A stretch of 64,000 bases of DNA from Prosapia bicincta (lineage: Eukaryota > Arthropoda > Insecta > Hemiptera > Cercopidae). The position numbers were made by a program, and so were the translations under genes. A model generated the notes under the pieces. That model searched no databases. It saw only the letters and a list, made by a program, of their open reading frames with translations, and was not told where the DNA came from. Position 1 is the first letter of the stretch, and each line of letters starts with the position of its first letter. Positions 11,842-23,489 of the stretch are shown one piece after another. The DNA lies in assembly GCA_036971475.1 (NCBI GenBank), contig JBAIZL010000008.1, positions 6,925,501 through 6,989,500 on the forward strand. Reading direction: 5' to 3'.

Positions 11842-13343
11842 AACATTTATAGAATGGGCTATATAATATTATTTAAGAATTGGAAGAATATATTAGAAAT
11901 AACTCACACAAAATTTAAAAAAAGAAATTCATTAAAAGATTGGTTAGATTAAATTGAAACGAAATTTAGGTAAAAGCCTAGAAAGGTTATAAAACGGTTG
12001 TAACATATAAATAAGATATTTGAACTGTAAACACATATAGAAATTTGTTGTATCAAATAAAATTTAAAACAAGATAATCTAATAATAGTTATATGTCAAA
12101 CAAAATTGTAAATACTAGTAACATAGGGCATAAGTAACTACTTGAAGGAAAAAGTGAAAAACGATTGTAAACAATGAAAGGTTATGTTTGGAAAAGTCCA
12201 GTCAAAACACACACAATTTAAAATATTACAAAAGTAAAACACAAAGACACTTCACACACTAATAACAGTAATTAAATAAACACTGAAAGGTTTGTTAAGG
12301 ATCGGAAAATTGAAACAGTATGTTAACAAAATTAAAACTGGTGAAAACAATCGCGTTATTGCATCAGCTGTAAAAACAAATATAAGTAGGTCAAGTGTGC
12401 AGTTGACTCTAGTGAGAAGGAATCGAACTAAATTATAATCCATATGATTTTTTTTTTTTAAGAAGGAGGCCGCCATATTAAAAAAACAAACAATTGTTTA
12501 AAATCTAAGGACGCGTAGTTAGAGTCTGGCGTGGGACGCCGAGTAAGGTAGCGAATCTGCCAGGACCAGTCAAAATTCTACTTATTAGAAACTTCGTCAA
12601 AATTATACAGATTTGTGAAGAAACTTTACAAGATTGAACAGGGATAAGTGAATTGAAAGAGTTAATAAAGTGTAAATATAATTTAAAGGAACTAAAACGA
12701 ATTTAAGTGTGTAAAAAGTGAAAATTAAAGAGAACGGAATTCTACGTCTGAGCAAGCAGCCATTCGCCGTTATTTGATAAGTTAAGTACCTAGCGCTATA
12801 TAAAAAAATAAACTTTAGTGGACTCTTAGGATAATAGGGAAGTTTAATTTTGTACATTAGAATATCTTGTGATTAATAGAAATAAGATCATAATCCAGTT
12901 CAAATAGTTTCGCCTTTTTGCTTATTCCAAATTAAAGTTTTTCCACCAGGAAAATATTTATTAAAATTAATTTCAAAATTTAGTATTGTTTTTCAAAATT
13001 TATTTAATTAACCTAAGAATTAAAAAATATAGCCCATGCTATAAACCCCGAAATAATAAGAGATCGTAAAATTAGCCTAGGGTATATTAAAATTGTGTAA
13101 CTATAAAATTAAAAGAAATAAGATTTAAACCGAGTTTGTTAAAACTTGTTAAGTTATAAATTTTTGTTTTATGTTTATTGTTTAACTGTTAGAATAAAAT
13201 TATTGTTTTAAATGTTGAAATAAGAAATGTTATAATAAAGAATTATGAATTGTTCCTGAGTAGTTTTTTGGTTATTAAATAGAAATAATATATCTTCATT
13301 TAATAGTATAAAACATCGTTGTATTGCGTTTTATAAATACTTT

Positions 13344-13346
<3 letters not shown>
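11839..13346 (-). repeat. Family X repeat copy X2
   Basis: 1508 bp lying between two (TA)n tracts, beginning TGTAACATTTATAG and ending ATAAATACTTTACA. The ends therefore form a short imperfect inverted repeat of the TGT...ACA type. It is inverted relative to X3. It is non-coding, with the GC-rich core 'ggcgtgggacgccgag' near 12528. The TGT...ACA ends and an AATAAA near one end fit a solo LTR. A TIR element with TA target duplications is the alternative, and the flanking TA repeats hide any target duplication. Confidence 0.65.
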
Positions 13347-13411
<65 letters not shown>

Positions 13412-13525
13412 GTTGATATATTACTATTGTAAATAATTTTATCCACTACTAAGTGCAATGATTTTACCTTGTGTAAAATCGGAAAAATAATGGACATTGT
13501 GGAGTATCACACACACACACACACT

Positions 13526-13618
<93 letters not shown>
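13347..13618. repeat. (TA)n, inverted PLE-2 terminal region, (CA)n, (TA)n
   Basis: A (TA)n tract (13347-13408) is followed by the reverse complement of 11670-11769 (gaagttgatatattactatt ... ggacattgtggagtat), then (CA)n and a second (TA)n up to 13618. X2 is thus bracketed by inverted PLE-2 termini. Confidence 0.8.
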
Positions 13619-13621
<3 letters not shown>

Positions 13622-15080
13622 AAAGTATTTATAAAACGCTTTACAATTATTTTTTTTTTATTAAATATTTATTTTATTGATGATATCAAATTTCTATTTA
13701 AAACAAAACAACTACTCATGAACAGGAACCATTCATAATTCTTTATTATCACAATTTTTTTCTTCAACATTTAAACAATACACAGAACAAAAATAAACTT
13801 AACAAATTTTAACACAATATACTAAACTCACTTTCTTTGATTTTTAGTTACAAATTTTCATATACCCTAGGCTAATTTTACGATCTCTTACTATCTCGGG
13901 GTTTATAGCATGGGCTATATTTTTAATTCTTTGGTTAATTAAATAAATTTTAAAAAACTATTAAATTTTGAAATTAGTTTTAATAAATATTTTCCTGATG
14001 GAAAAACTTTAATTTGGAATAAGCAAAAAGGCGAAACTATTTGAACTGGATTATGTTCTTATTACTATTAATCACAAGATATTCTAATGTACAAAATTAA
14101 ACTTCCCTATTATCCTAAGAGTCCACCAAAGTTTATTTTTTATAGCGCTATATATACTTAACTTATCAAATACCGAAATTCTGCAGGTCGCTTACGTAAG
14201 GTTCCGTTCTCTTCAAATTTCACTTTTTACACACTTAAATTCGTTTTAGTTCCTTCAAATTATATTACCACTGTACTTTATCTTTACATTTTCTTATCCT
14301 TATTTAAAATTTCCAAGTTTCTTCACAAATCTGTATAATTTTGACGGCTTTTTATTAAAAGGAATTTTGACTAGTCATCGCAGGTCCCATCTCGTAGCGT
14401 CACCCACGCTATCTCTGACTAAACTAACTCTTCGTTTTTCTTTTAAAATGTTACAAATATGGCGGCCTCCTTCTTAAAAAAAAAGAAATCATATGGCTTT
14501 AATTTAGTTCGATTCCTTCTCACTAGAGTCGACTGCACTGACCTACTTCCATTTGTTTTTACAGCTGATGCAATAACGCGATTGTTTTCACCAGTTTCAA
14601 TTTTGTTAACATACTGTTTCAATTTTCCGATCCTTAACAAACCTTCCAGTGTTTATTTAATTACTATTACTAGTGTGTGAAGTGTCTTTGTGATTTACTT
14701 TTGTAATAATTCGAATTGTGTGTGTTTTGAGCCGAATTCATAGAAACATAACCTTTCTAATCTCATTGTTTACAATCGTATTTCACTTTCTCCTTCAAGT
14801 AATTACTTATGCCCTATGTTACTAATATTTACAATTTTGTTTACACATAACTATTATTAGATTATCTTGTTTTTAATTTTATTTGATACAACAAATTTCC
14901 TTATGCATTTACAGTTCAAATACCTTGTTTACATTTCTAGGCTTTTACCTAAATTTAGTTTCAATTTAATCTAATCAATCTTTTAATGAATTTCTTTTTT
15001 TTTAATTTTGTGTGGGTTATTTCTAATCTATTTTTCCAATTCTTAAAGAACATTATATAGCCCATTCTATAAATGTTACA
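13619..15080 (+). repeat. Family X repeat copy X3
   Basis: 1462 bp beginning TGTAAAGTATTTATAAAACG and ending AAATGTTACA, between (TA)n tracts. It is closely related to X2 in inverted orientation, and X2/X3 form the arms of a large inverted repeat around the PLE-2 terminal segment. Non-coding. Confidence 0.65.
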
Positions 15081-15104
15081 ATATATATATATATATATAT
15101 ATTC

Positions 15105-16060
15105 TTTGTTCTTACTATATAAATTGTTAAGAATGTAAGTTGATGGGCAGAAAAGCTAAAAATTTTAGACATCTATTACCTATAATATCACTTATTTTAA
15201 TAGCATGAAAATGAAACTGTTGCAGTAATTGTCTACTTTTATTAATTATGGGATATTAAAAAATTAAACCAATTGTTCCCGTTGTGAAGGACTGTGTAAA
15301 ATAAATGAAGACAAGTTTTAGTTTAGGTCCAATAAAACCTTTAAAAATACCTAAAACAAAAGCTAAACAATGTTCCTTTAATTTATCTGCATGATAGCTA
15401 ATTTCATTGAAAAATGCCATTTAGATCTTGGTTAACTTTTTACGCCAATTTTGACCTCTCTATTTATAGCCTGTCTCAGGAGCTTTTACAAAGTAAATCT
15501 GTTGTTGATTGCTATAAATTTAGCTGTGACGTATTTCTATTTGACTCAAAAAGGAAAAGTGAAAAATTAGGTGGACCATCAACTATTGTAGAAATTGATT
15601 AAAAATCTAGGTTTGGGAGGAGGAAATATAACTGAGGGAAGGTCAGTGGGTCTTCGACAGTATTCAAAGAGATTCGACAAGGACAGTTTTTGTCACTGTT
15701 GAAAATAGGATGGGTGATACTATACTCAAAATTATCAAAGATTGGTTCTTACCTTTTACGACAATAAAATCACTACTGGAATGTGTATAATATCTGTACA
15801 GTGTGGGCTATCACCATCTGACATTTGGTTAACCCCAGCGGAGGAGCTTATACAAACACTGTAGAATGTGCTTGAAGGAAGTACCAAGCTACAATTTGCA
15901 GATTTAGGATTAGAAAAGGCATTTTGCAGCATATTTCCATTTAAATGATGCTAAATTATCATTGGCATTATTAAAATAAATTAACATTTCTTTGTGAATA
16001 CAATTGTTTTATCAACACTTATAATGATTTACTTTACTCTACTTCTTTGCACAGGTATCC
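15105..16060. other. AT-rich sequence, no supported gene
   Basis: No domain, splice-bounded exon or named repeat is recognisable. A 62-codon frame at 15414-15602 shows no similarity I can name. It may be intron of the XPNPEP3 gene, since upstream exons of that gene are not found in the window. Confidence 0.4.
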
Positions 16061-16064
16061 AGCT

Positions 16065-16376
16065 TCAAGAGTAGCCGATAGCCTGATGTCCAAGGTATAT
16101 TATCCTTGCCAGCCCCCAATGCTTCTTGTTTATGAGAATATCTTTCCATGTTGCCACTTCGGCTCTCAGAAAGTCCCTCATTGGTATGGGGTGCATACAG
16201 TCAAACAAAATGTGCTTTACGCTTTCATCTTCACCCTCACAAAGTGCACAGATTGGAGAATTCGAAAGACCAAATCTAAATAAATATTCCTCCGTCACTA
16301 GATGGCCGGATTGTGCTCGAGCTGCATAAGCTACAATCAAACGTGAAACTTCCCTGAATTTGTACTCACTCAACGG
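16065..16376 (-). pseudogene. 3' fragment of an RNase H-bearing non-LTR retrotransposon ORF2
   Basis: About 100 codons on the minus strand. They carry VAYAARAQSGHLVTEEYLFRFG, then a C-terminal Cys/His motif CALC-(8)-H-ILFD-C (CX2CX8HX4C). The same spacing is seen at the C terminus of the ingi/I-like LINE at 44408 (CGVC...HILLKC). Such a motif follows RNase H in I/R1-type elements. Only the extreme C terminus is present, so this is a 5'-truncated relic. The family differs clearly in sequence from the 40-44 kb element. Confidence 0.65.
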
Positions 16377-16767
16377 TTCAGGCTGAAATTGAAAAATCTT
16401 TCTAATATTCAGACCAACATTTATGAAAGTATTTATTTGCCAAGCTTTTACAATAGCTTATATTGCTTGGGATGCAAAAACAAATAAACTTTTTTTTAAA
16501 ATTGCACTGGCTCTATTAAGAATAAAGTTCATTCTATTACAAAACATACTTTATAAATAGCATAAATAAGATTGATAACATAAATCAATCTGATATTTTG
16601 AGTCAGTTATCTTTAATTATATTGTCATTAAATGTATTGAAAATTAAATTTTAATTTGTGAGAAATGTAGTAAGGTTTGTCATTATGGTTTTTATTAGTA
16701 AATATATATGGTTATACCTTTTAGAAACGAAAATTCACTTTTTGTTGAAGATTTTGTTTTGTTTTAG

Positions 16768-16888
16768 TTAGCATATGAACTCTGTCCTCATCATGTGAGC
16801 CATTATCTTGGAATGGATGTTCATGATACTTCACAGATACCTCGAAGCATTTATCTACAACCAGATATGGTATTTACAATTGAACCAG
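16768..16888 (+). CDS. XPNPEP3: Xaa-Pro aminopeptidase 3 (XPNPEP3-like), penultimate exon
   Basis: A 121-bp exon bounded by ttttgttttag and gtaagat encodes [15 protein letters not shown] ... MVFTIEPG, closely matching the C-terminal catalytic part of animal XPNPEP3. This enzyme is an M24B (pita-bread) metallopeptidase that removes an N-terminal residue before proline, mainly in mitochondria. Metal ligands recognisable by family alignment are the His of SHYLG and the Glu of IEPG; the VHD His is the conserved substrate/catalytic His. The exon ends in phase 1 (G|GT), matching the exon at 22219. Exons encoding the N terminus and the two metal-binding aspartates are not visible upstream in the window, so they lie beyond base 1 or are missing. 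Confidence 0.93.
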
Positions 16889-17432
16889 GTAAGATAAATA
16901 TTTTTGCATGAAGTATGTATTTCCAAAAAAAACATTTTATTGTTAGTTAGTGCAATGGAATCAGTTATATTTTTAAACTGTAGATTATATTGACAATAGC
17001 CAATATTACTGTGAGAGTGTGTTATGTAATAAGAGATTTTATGACTTCAATTTGTATAATAATAATACTGTACTAATGATTTAGCTATTTGTATCAGGAT
17101 TTTATTAGTGGTGGATTTACTAGTCATTAGAAATAAGCTACAATTTTTAAATAATTTTTTCTCTAGTCATTTCCCTGTGAATTTTAGATATATATATATT
17201 TTTTTAATTCTTGCAAAGTAGGCTCCAAGATAAGTTTCAGTTAATCCAAGTAAAACAACAACTAAAACTTTATAAACAGTGTTCTTAAAATTGTTTTCAA
17301 TACACAAATTTTGTTTCCTATTTATTTTTAAACCATTCGAATTATAGTTTTCAATCCTATAGAATTTAAAAGGACAGCTTGAACAATAAACAGATTGAAC
17401 ACAATGCAATCCTGCTACAAAAATACAAACTA

Positions 17433-18729
17433 CGAGGTGTGTTCAAAAAATACCCGGAATTTTTAAATTTCGCGTGTTTGAAGAGTTTGATTGTCAAATT
17501 TTTTTTTATTGTGTTGGTATACATGCCCCTGAAGTATGACACAATTTTCAGCTGTATTCATTGTTTACTTTATCTGTGGTAGCCGCTAAGGTTAGATGTG
17601 TTTTCATGAGCTCGGTGATTTTCGATTCTAAAAAAAATCGATCAAAGAATTTGTATTAAGTTTTGCGTGAAAAATGAAATAAAGTGTAACCAAGTGTGCG
17701 AAATGTAAAAAAAGCCTATTGTGAGTCTCCTATGAAAAAAAACAAGTATTTACGAGTGGTATTAGCGTTTCCAAGATGGCCACGAAGACATTGACAATGA
17801 TGAACTCCTCAGGCGCCCCAGCACATCAACAACCGATGAAAACGTGGAAAAAGTGGAAGCAATGGTTATGACTGACCGCCGAATCATAATCAGAGAAGTC
17901 GCTGATGATGTTGGCATATCGATTGGCTCATGCCATGACATTTTTGCGAACATTTTGGGTATGAAAAGCGTAGCAGCAAAATTTGTCCCAAAATTATTGA
18001 ATTTTGAACAAAAACAGCGGCGAATGGAAGTTGCTCAGGAATCACTAAATGAAGTCAGCGACGATGCAGAATTAATGAAACGTATTATAACAGGCGACGA
18101 AACATGGGTTTACGGATATGATATCGAAACGAAGGCTCAATCGTCCCTGTGGAAGCATTCTGGCTCTCCAAGACCAAAAAAGGCTCGGCAAGTGCGGTCG
18201 AACGTCAAGGTTATGCTTACTGTGTTATTTGATTTTAATGGCAGAGTGCATCATGAATTCTTGCCGCATGGTCAAACGATCAATAAAGTGTACTATCTAC
18301 AAGTTCAATGCCGTTTGCGTGAAGCAGTGCGAAGAAAACGTCCGGATTTGTGGCAAAACAATTCATGGCTTTTGCATCATGATAATGCACCGGCTCACAC
18401 ATCGTTGCTTGTTCGTGATTTTTTGGCGAAAAATAACACTGTAATGATGCTCCAACCTCCATATTCGCCAGACATGGCCCCTTGTGACTTTCCTTTTTCC
18501 GCAAAACTTAATACAAATTCTTTGATCCATTTTTTTTTTTACAATTGAAAATCGCCGAGCTCATGAAAACATGTCTAACCTTAGTGGTTGCCACAGATAA
18601 AGTAAACAATGAAGACAGCTGAAAATTGTGTCATACTTCAGGGGCATGTATACCAAACACAATACAAAAAATTTTGACAATCGGACTCTCCAAACGCGCG
18701 AAATTAAAAAATTTTTTGAACACATCTTG
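17433..18729 (+). mobile_element. Mariner-family (DD34D) element with ~230-bp inverted ends
   Basis: Flanked by TA on both sides (17431-17432 and 18730-18731). The left end CGAGGTGTGTTCAAAAAATA and the reversed right end CAAGATGTGTTCAAAAAATT match, and the match continues for about 230 bp. It runs past the normal ~30-bp TIR and through the transposase start codon region. The element lies inside the last XPNPEP3 intron, in the same orientation as the gene. Confidence 0.9.
17637..18491 (+). pseudogene. Mariner transposase pseudogene, DD34D
   Basis: The reading begins at the position of the start codon (here ATC; the inverted right-hand copy keeps ATG) with DQRICIKFCVKNEIKCNQ. It is broken by stops around 17709-17762 and then open from about 17770. 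The catalytic triad is recognisable: TGDETWV (about 18092), HHDNAPAH (about 18375) and SPDMAPCDF (about 18470). There are 34 residues between the second and third Asp, as in mariner. The protein stops right after the third Asp, where an inverted copy of the element's own 5' end replaces the C terminus and native 3' end. Not functional. Confidence 0.88.
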
Positions 18730-18731
18730 TA

Positions 18732-19210
18732 TATTAGAAGTAGTTTAAAACCTTGGAAAGAATAAAGAAAAGAAGTAATACTTATAGGAAGGTTCACATA
18801 CACAGAGAAGGAAATATATAGGATTAAACAATTTTTTTAATAATATAAAATTAGAAACTGCAACTAACACTAAGAGGACAGAAATATCATGATTTCAGGA
18901 ATAGAGCCGTTCAATACAAGATAAAACTTCTAAGTAGACGGGTTAATTCGAAACGCGTCAAACAGAAATATTATGTTAGATCTAGGAATGATGGATAATA
19001 GTACTAAGAAACAAATGAACATTAAATTTGCTTATTTTTCGATATATAAGTAACATTTATTGTAGTGTGATAGAGTAACTATACATAAGCAGTGCAGAAA
19101 ATGTTTTTACCCTCAATATTTCCCCCAATCCCATTTATAGACATTTCAAATTTCCCCAAAAGTTATGGGACACATATAGATAGAGGCTTACTTGCTTATG
19201 TAAATTCTAT
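18732..19210. other. XPNPEP3 intron sequence, nothing recognised
   Basis: AT-rich intronic sequence between the mariner and the decayed coding remnant. No motif or repeat was recognised. Confidence 0.5.
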
Positions 19211-19214
19211 ACTA

Positions 19215-21125
19215 TTACCAATGTCGTGATAATTTCGAAACTGAAATGTCAAAGTATTGCCCATCAAAAAACATTTCATTTAATTGTGATTCTAATTTTA
19301 TATTAAAATTCTCAAGGGCATATTTGATTTTTTTCAAAAGGGCATTACCGTTGTGAGAAGTGGTACAGGAGGATGTAATGATAATACGTGTCTGAACACC
19401 ATTATCTAAAGTAAACAGACAAGTAATTTGGAAAGTCTTGCGTAGTTTTGTTAGTTTATCTGCTGTAATACTCACTAAAGGCAGTTGATTTGTTGCAGGA
19501 CTTGTGTTACTTGAAAAATCTATAAATTTTTACTTCATTTTAAAAAATATGTTTTTTCTGAATTCTCTATAAAATTCCCTGAAATGGTTGAGTTCACCAA
19601 TATCATTTTTTAAATCATTTAGACTCAACAGCCTTTCAAAAAACTTGGGCCCTTTAATTTAAGCTGTGCTACCTACCCAAAGCTTTCCCAAAAATTTCTT
19701 CATGTTGTTGATTTCTTTTCTTTAATTTTAATGATCCTGAAAAGTCACAACATCATCTATGAGCATTAAATTTCAGATGATCATTTAAGAATTTGTAATA
19801 CATTCCTTATTCTTCAATAATGCAAGGGATCAGACTACATATTTGTGTTACTAATTTGCTAACTCTAATAGGTTTGACTTTTGCTTCAAATTCCTCTGTC
19901 CCTGGAGTGGTTTTGCAAGAAGCGGTTTCAGTATGCTTGATTTCTTTCTCTGGTAGCTTGGTTTGATTGTCTTGTAAAATATTAGTAAATCTTCCGTTTA
20001 GCCTTAAAATGACTTAAAAATCCTGATTTATAAATGACAATTGAGTTTTAATATCTATATTACTATCAACTTGAACAGACACATTAGGTAAATCAATATG
20101 AATGCTAGGCCAATCACTACTAGTATAAGGTGAAGGTTCCTTATGAAATTCAAACTCAACATTAGGCCTATCTTCATTTTCAATCCTAATTTTATTAGAG
20201 GGCTCGTCAGGATCAACTGTCAGTTCATTTAACGTCTTCTTAGAAGTCGGTATTTATTTCCCGTTCCCATGTGTAGATTTTACGAAAAACAATTTATACA
20301 GGTTGTTGCAGAAAGTCATTAGGAATACGAGAAAATTATAAAAACTTTTGCTCACGTCCCAAAAATTAAAAATTTTGGAAAAAAGCTGTTCTTCCTCTCT
20401 TCCACGGTACACCCAAAACGTTACAAATTCAACTTTTGGTTTTATTTTTTTAATGTACTAACTCGCAAAATGCCTCGAAATGTAATTAAACTTGCTGATT
20501 ACAAATTTAAAAAAATTAACTCTATACATAAATTTAACAGGCTTTGTGCAGTATAAGTTCTATCGTTTTCTGGCAATAGAAATAAAAGTTGTGTAAATGG
20601 TGAATTCAATATTTTCTGTTTTGTGTGTTTAATAGGGTCTATAAGTTTTTGTTTTGTCCTTTTGGGTAATTTTGAGACTTATTATTGCAAAAAAATACGA
20701 TGTGTGTATAAGTTTTATAATTCTATAAGGTTTGTGTGCTAGCGGTGGTAATAGTGCTTTGGTAAAATTGACATTTTTAGTGCTTTTTTTTAATTTGTAA
20801 TTTTTGGGAGTCAACAGCAAATTTAATTACATTTCGAGGCACTTTGCTAGTTATTACATCAAACAAACATATTATATTTTTGTTCATATCGTTGATGACT
20901 TTCTGCATCGCTCAGTATAATTTTGTTCTGCTAAAATGAACACGTGGGAATTGGAAATAAATACCTAAAAGTCAAATCAGTATCTTTAGGAACAAAAATC
21001 CCTATTTGCTGGGTTGATTTTTTTGCCCGTCCTTCACCCACATGTTCAGTTGATATATGTGAAGCTAGTTTTTCACGCTGTCCCCGCCAATCGCAGTAAA
21101 CAAAACACGCAAAACTGTCCCGAAT
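19215..21125 (-). pseudogene. Decayed coding remnant with a sina/SIAH-like finger, interrupted by a foldback element
   Basis: Minus-strand sequence with long open stretches and few stops. At about 21105-21040 is FACFVYCDWRGQREKLASHI with a following STEH, a C-H finger resembling the C-W-x-G...H....H of sina/SIAH-type proteins. IFVPKDTDLT follows, then the 717-bp element at 20249-20965. After it, KKTLNELTVDPDEPSNK continues for about 80 codons to a TAA, with further open stretches down to FFDGQYFDISVSKLSRHW near 19220. Removing the element and one 8-bp duplication restores the reading frame. Whether this is a host paralogue or a domesticated/transposon gene is not clear; the finger assignment is weak. 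Confidence 0.45.
20249..20965. mobile_element. 717-bp foldback/MITE with 8-bp target duplication
   Basis: Begins GGTATTTATTTCCCGTTCCC and ends with its near reverse complement (GGGAATTGGAAATAAATACC). Further inverted blocks lie inward (TGCAGAAAGTCAT near 20307 and 20905; TGCCTCGAAATGTAATTAAA near 20470 and its reverse near 20825). It is flanked by tagaagtc / taaaagtc, an 8-bp duplication with one mismatch, as expected for a hAT-type non-autonomous element. No transposase is present. Confidence 0.8.
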
Positions 21126-22218
21126 ATTGCCGAGAGGTGAGAGTAAACAAAACTTAAAGCTTTACAACTTCTTGTTAAAAAAAATACATCATATAGTTTC
21201 AATAATCTTTATTAAAGAAATAAATAAAAACTAAAATAAGTAATATGCACTAAATCTCTTATTTTATTACAATATGAAACACTCGCTCTATATCGCCGAA
21301 TATGAGAGGACTCTGTTTGTTTTTGCCGCACTGGGCGTTCATGTGGAGCCGAGCTGCTCCGCGATGCCTAATCGAAAACAACAATACGGTGCAAGTGTAG
21401 TTACTAGATACGAATTGTAACCTGTCGGTCCATTTGTTAAACGAGTTTTGGTACCTTTTGAATTTTTGTTTATTCAGAAACTGGTAGTAAATTCTTCTCA
21501 TTAAGGAAACAAATTATTAAATGAAATTGCATTAACTATATTTCCCCAGAAACCCAAGATTTCCGCGATCCTAGATTGCCGGATCAAACATATTTTGCAC
21601 CCCTGCGATACAGTATCTATAGTACTTGGTCACTCATTTCAATGTGTTAATGATTAATGGCCAGAATTCCGAGAGATTTCTTATATTTTGTTTCTAATTT
21701 ATATTATGAAGTTCATTACAACTGTTGAAAACAAATTCTGCCTTAATGAGATATTTATAGTTATCATTCTGCAGTTATCCAAATTAATTTTACTGACGGA
21801 ATTAAAAGAATCAGTATAATTTAGGAATTTATATCTTTAAATAGACAAGGATTTTATAATTGCATATAATTTACTTTACATGTGTAAAAAAGGTTTGCAG
21901 TGTTAAAAGAAATAAACCAACTCAAATTACAGATTATATTAAAACTCAACATTAACATAAATAGTTCAAGTTACAAATTTTGAATTGATAAACTTTCAAA
22001 ATTTTTTTACAGTAAATGCTTTTAAAATTCTACATGAAGAATTGGCACTTAGTATTCTCACAGTTCTTACTATCAATTTCAAGTTGTATTTTTGTATAAT
22101 TAGTTTGGCGGTTTTATTATTTGAAGTCATAATAATCCACTCATGTAGTGTAGGGCATGGCAGTTCAATCATAGTGAAATATAGTTTTAAAATTTTATTA
22201 ATACACAACATCTTTCAG
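21126..22218. other. Remaining XPNPEP3 intron sequence
   Basis: AT-rich intron. An 80-codon minus frame at 21259-21501 has no recognisable domain. The acceptor at its end is tctttcag before 22219. Confidence 0.5.
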
Positions 22219-22391
22219 GTATTTACATTTCACAAAATAACCAATCAGTGCATAAAGAGTTTCGAGGCCAAGGACTGCGTATTGAAGATGATATCTTAAT
22301 AACTAATTCTGGACCTCTGGTTTTGTCAGCCCAGTGTCCCAAAGAAATTGATGATATTGAAAAGTTAGTTGGGAGTAAAATACGAACTTGA
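22219..22391 (+). CDS. XPNPEP3: Xaa-Pro aminopeptidase 3 (XPNPEP3-like), last coding exon
   Basis: The exon starts after tctttcag and completes the split Gly codon of IEPG|IYI. It encodes GIYISQNNQSVHKEFRGQGL, then RIEDDILITNSGPLVLSAQ and CPKEIDDIEKLVGSKIRT before the TGA at 22389-22391. The Glu of RIEDD is the last M24B metal ligand. Length and ending agree with the family. The intron before it is 5330 bp and carries the mariner and the interrupted remnant. The gene converges on PPAT, whose stop is 6.7 kb downstream on the other strand. Confidence 0.95.
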
Positions 22392-22470
22392 AGAAGTCAT
22401 AAAATGTATTTTATTTAGGTAAACTTATTCTTTTCAAATATCAGTTGTTCTGTTTTATTACAACTTATAT

Positions 22471-22480
22471 AATAAATAAA
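22471..22480 (+). other. Likely polyadenylation signal of XPNPEP3
   Basis: Overlapping AATAAA hexamers (aataaataaa) lie about 80 nt after the stop codon. A further AATAAA occurs at about 22533. Confidence 0.55.
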
Positions 22481-23489
22481 TAATTGTATTTGAATAGTTC
22501 TATAATTTAAGTTCTATTTCATTTTCTGCTAATAAAATATAGTTTATTTGACCAAGAAACAATGAGTATGTTATTGCACCAATCCATTAAATCCAAAATA
22601 TTTTATATGTAGTCAATATTTCTAAATTTAGAAATAAAGTTGAAAGTATAAAGGCCTTCAAAGATACTTTAAGATTGTTGTATTATAGTGTCTTTATACA
22701 ACTGAATTATTTTTTGGTTGGTCTCAATTCTATTCTTGATAAGAATGAAGTATTGAAGTAAATTTTTTCAGACATTAGTAGAGCAATTAACATGTCCTGG
22801 GTAATTTTAAAAGTAATAATACATTGAAATTAATTTTGTTAGAGTAAATTACAAATAATATTTTGTTTGTTTTAAAATGTGAACATGACTAGCTTGAAAG
22901 TTAGGAATATAGCAAGGTTAGGATAAAATATATTTTTAAACCGCTTGAGGCAAATACATAAACATCTCTCTTTACTAGGAAGGGGCTATTCCGACTCAAA
23001 GGTATCGCTGATATTAGCAGTCGGCAGTTCCATGTTATTTACTTTCCTTGTAGTTTCTTTATCCCAGAGCTGCCCACGACATCATTTACATTTTATGAAA
23101 AGATAAATTGCAAGATCTGATTGATTTTTTACCAGAAATTTGACAATGCTGGACGTGTAGATGCATTGTCACAGAGAAAGTTCCATCTTTCACTTTGTAT
23201 ACTATCTCTTAAGCACTTAACCATGATGTATTAGGCAGGAATGATCGCTTGTTCCCCAAAAAGAAATGCAAGGTGAACATCTTGCATAAAAAAGAAAAAT
23301 AGGATTTAGAAAAAGCAAGACCTATATTTTTCAAACCAGCTTTTTTTTTTTTTTTTGAGACATGTCTTTTCTTTCCACTCTTTGCAATTTTTGTTTCAGG
23401 CTGTATTTATAAAACTATTAATTATTTTCATTGACCACCCTGTACAGGAATCCACCATGATTTTTCTAAAACCATCAGATCTAAAATCA
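22481..23489. other. Intergenic sequence, nothing recognised
   Basis: Sequence after the XPNPEP3 3' end, up to the breakpoint where PLE-1 copy 3 begins. It contains a T-rich run near 23341. No gene or repeat was recognised. Confidence 0.5.

Noticed and set aside
11839..15080. Complete LTR retrotransposon bounded by X2 and X3
   Set aside because: X2 and X3 are inverted, not direct, and only a PLE-2 terminus lies between them; no gag or pol is present.
15414..15602. Possible upstream XPNPEP3 exon or small gene
   Set aside because: The translation shows no match to the peptidase and no splice-bounded exon could be defined.
21985..22299. 104-codon frame overlapping the last XPNPEP3 exon
   Set aside because: It is in another frame and runs through the intron and acceptor; the exon frame matching the peptidase is different.
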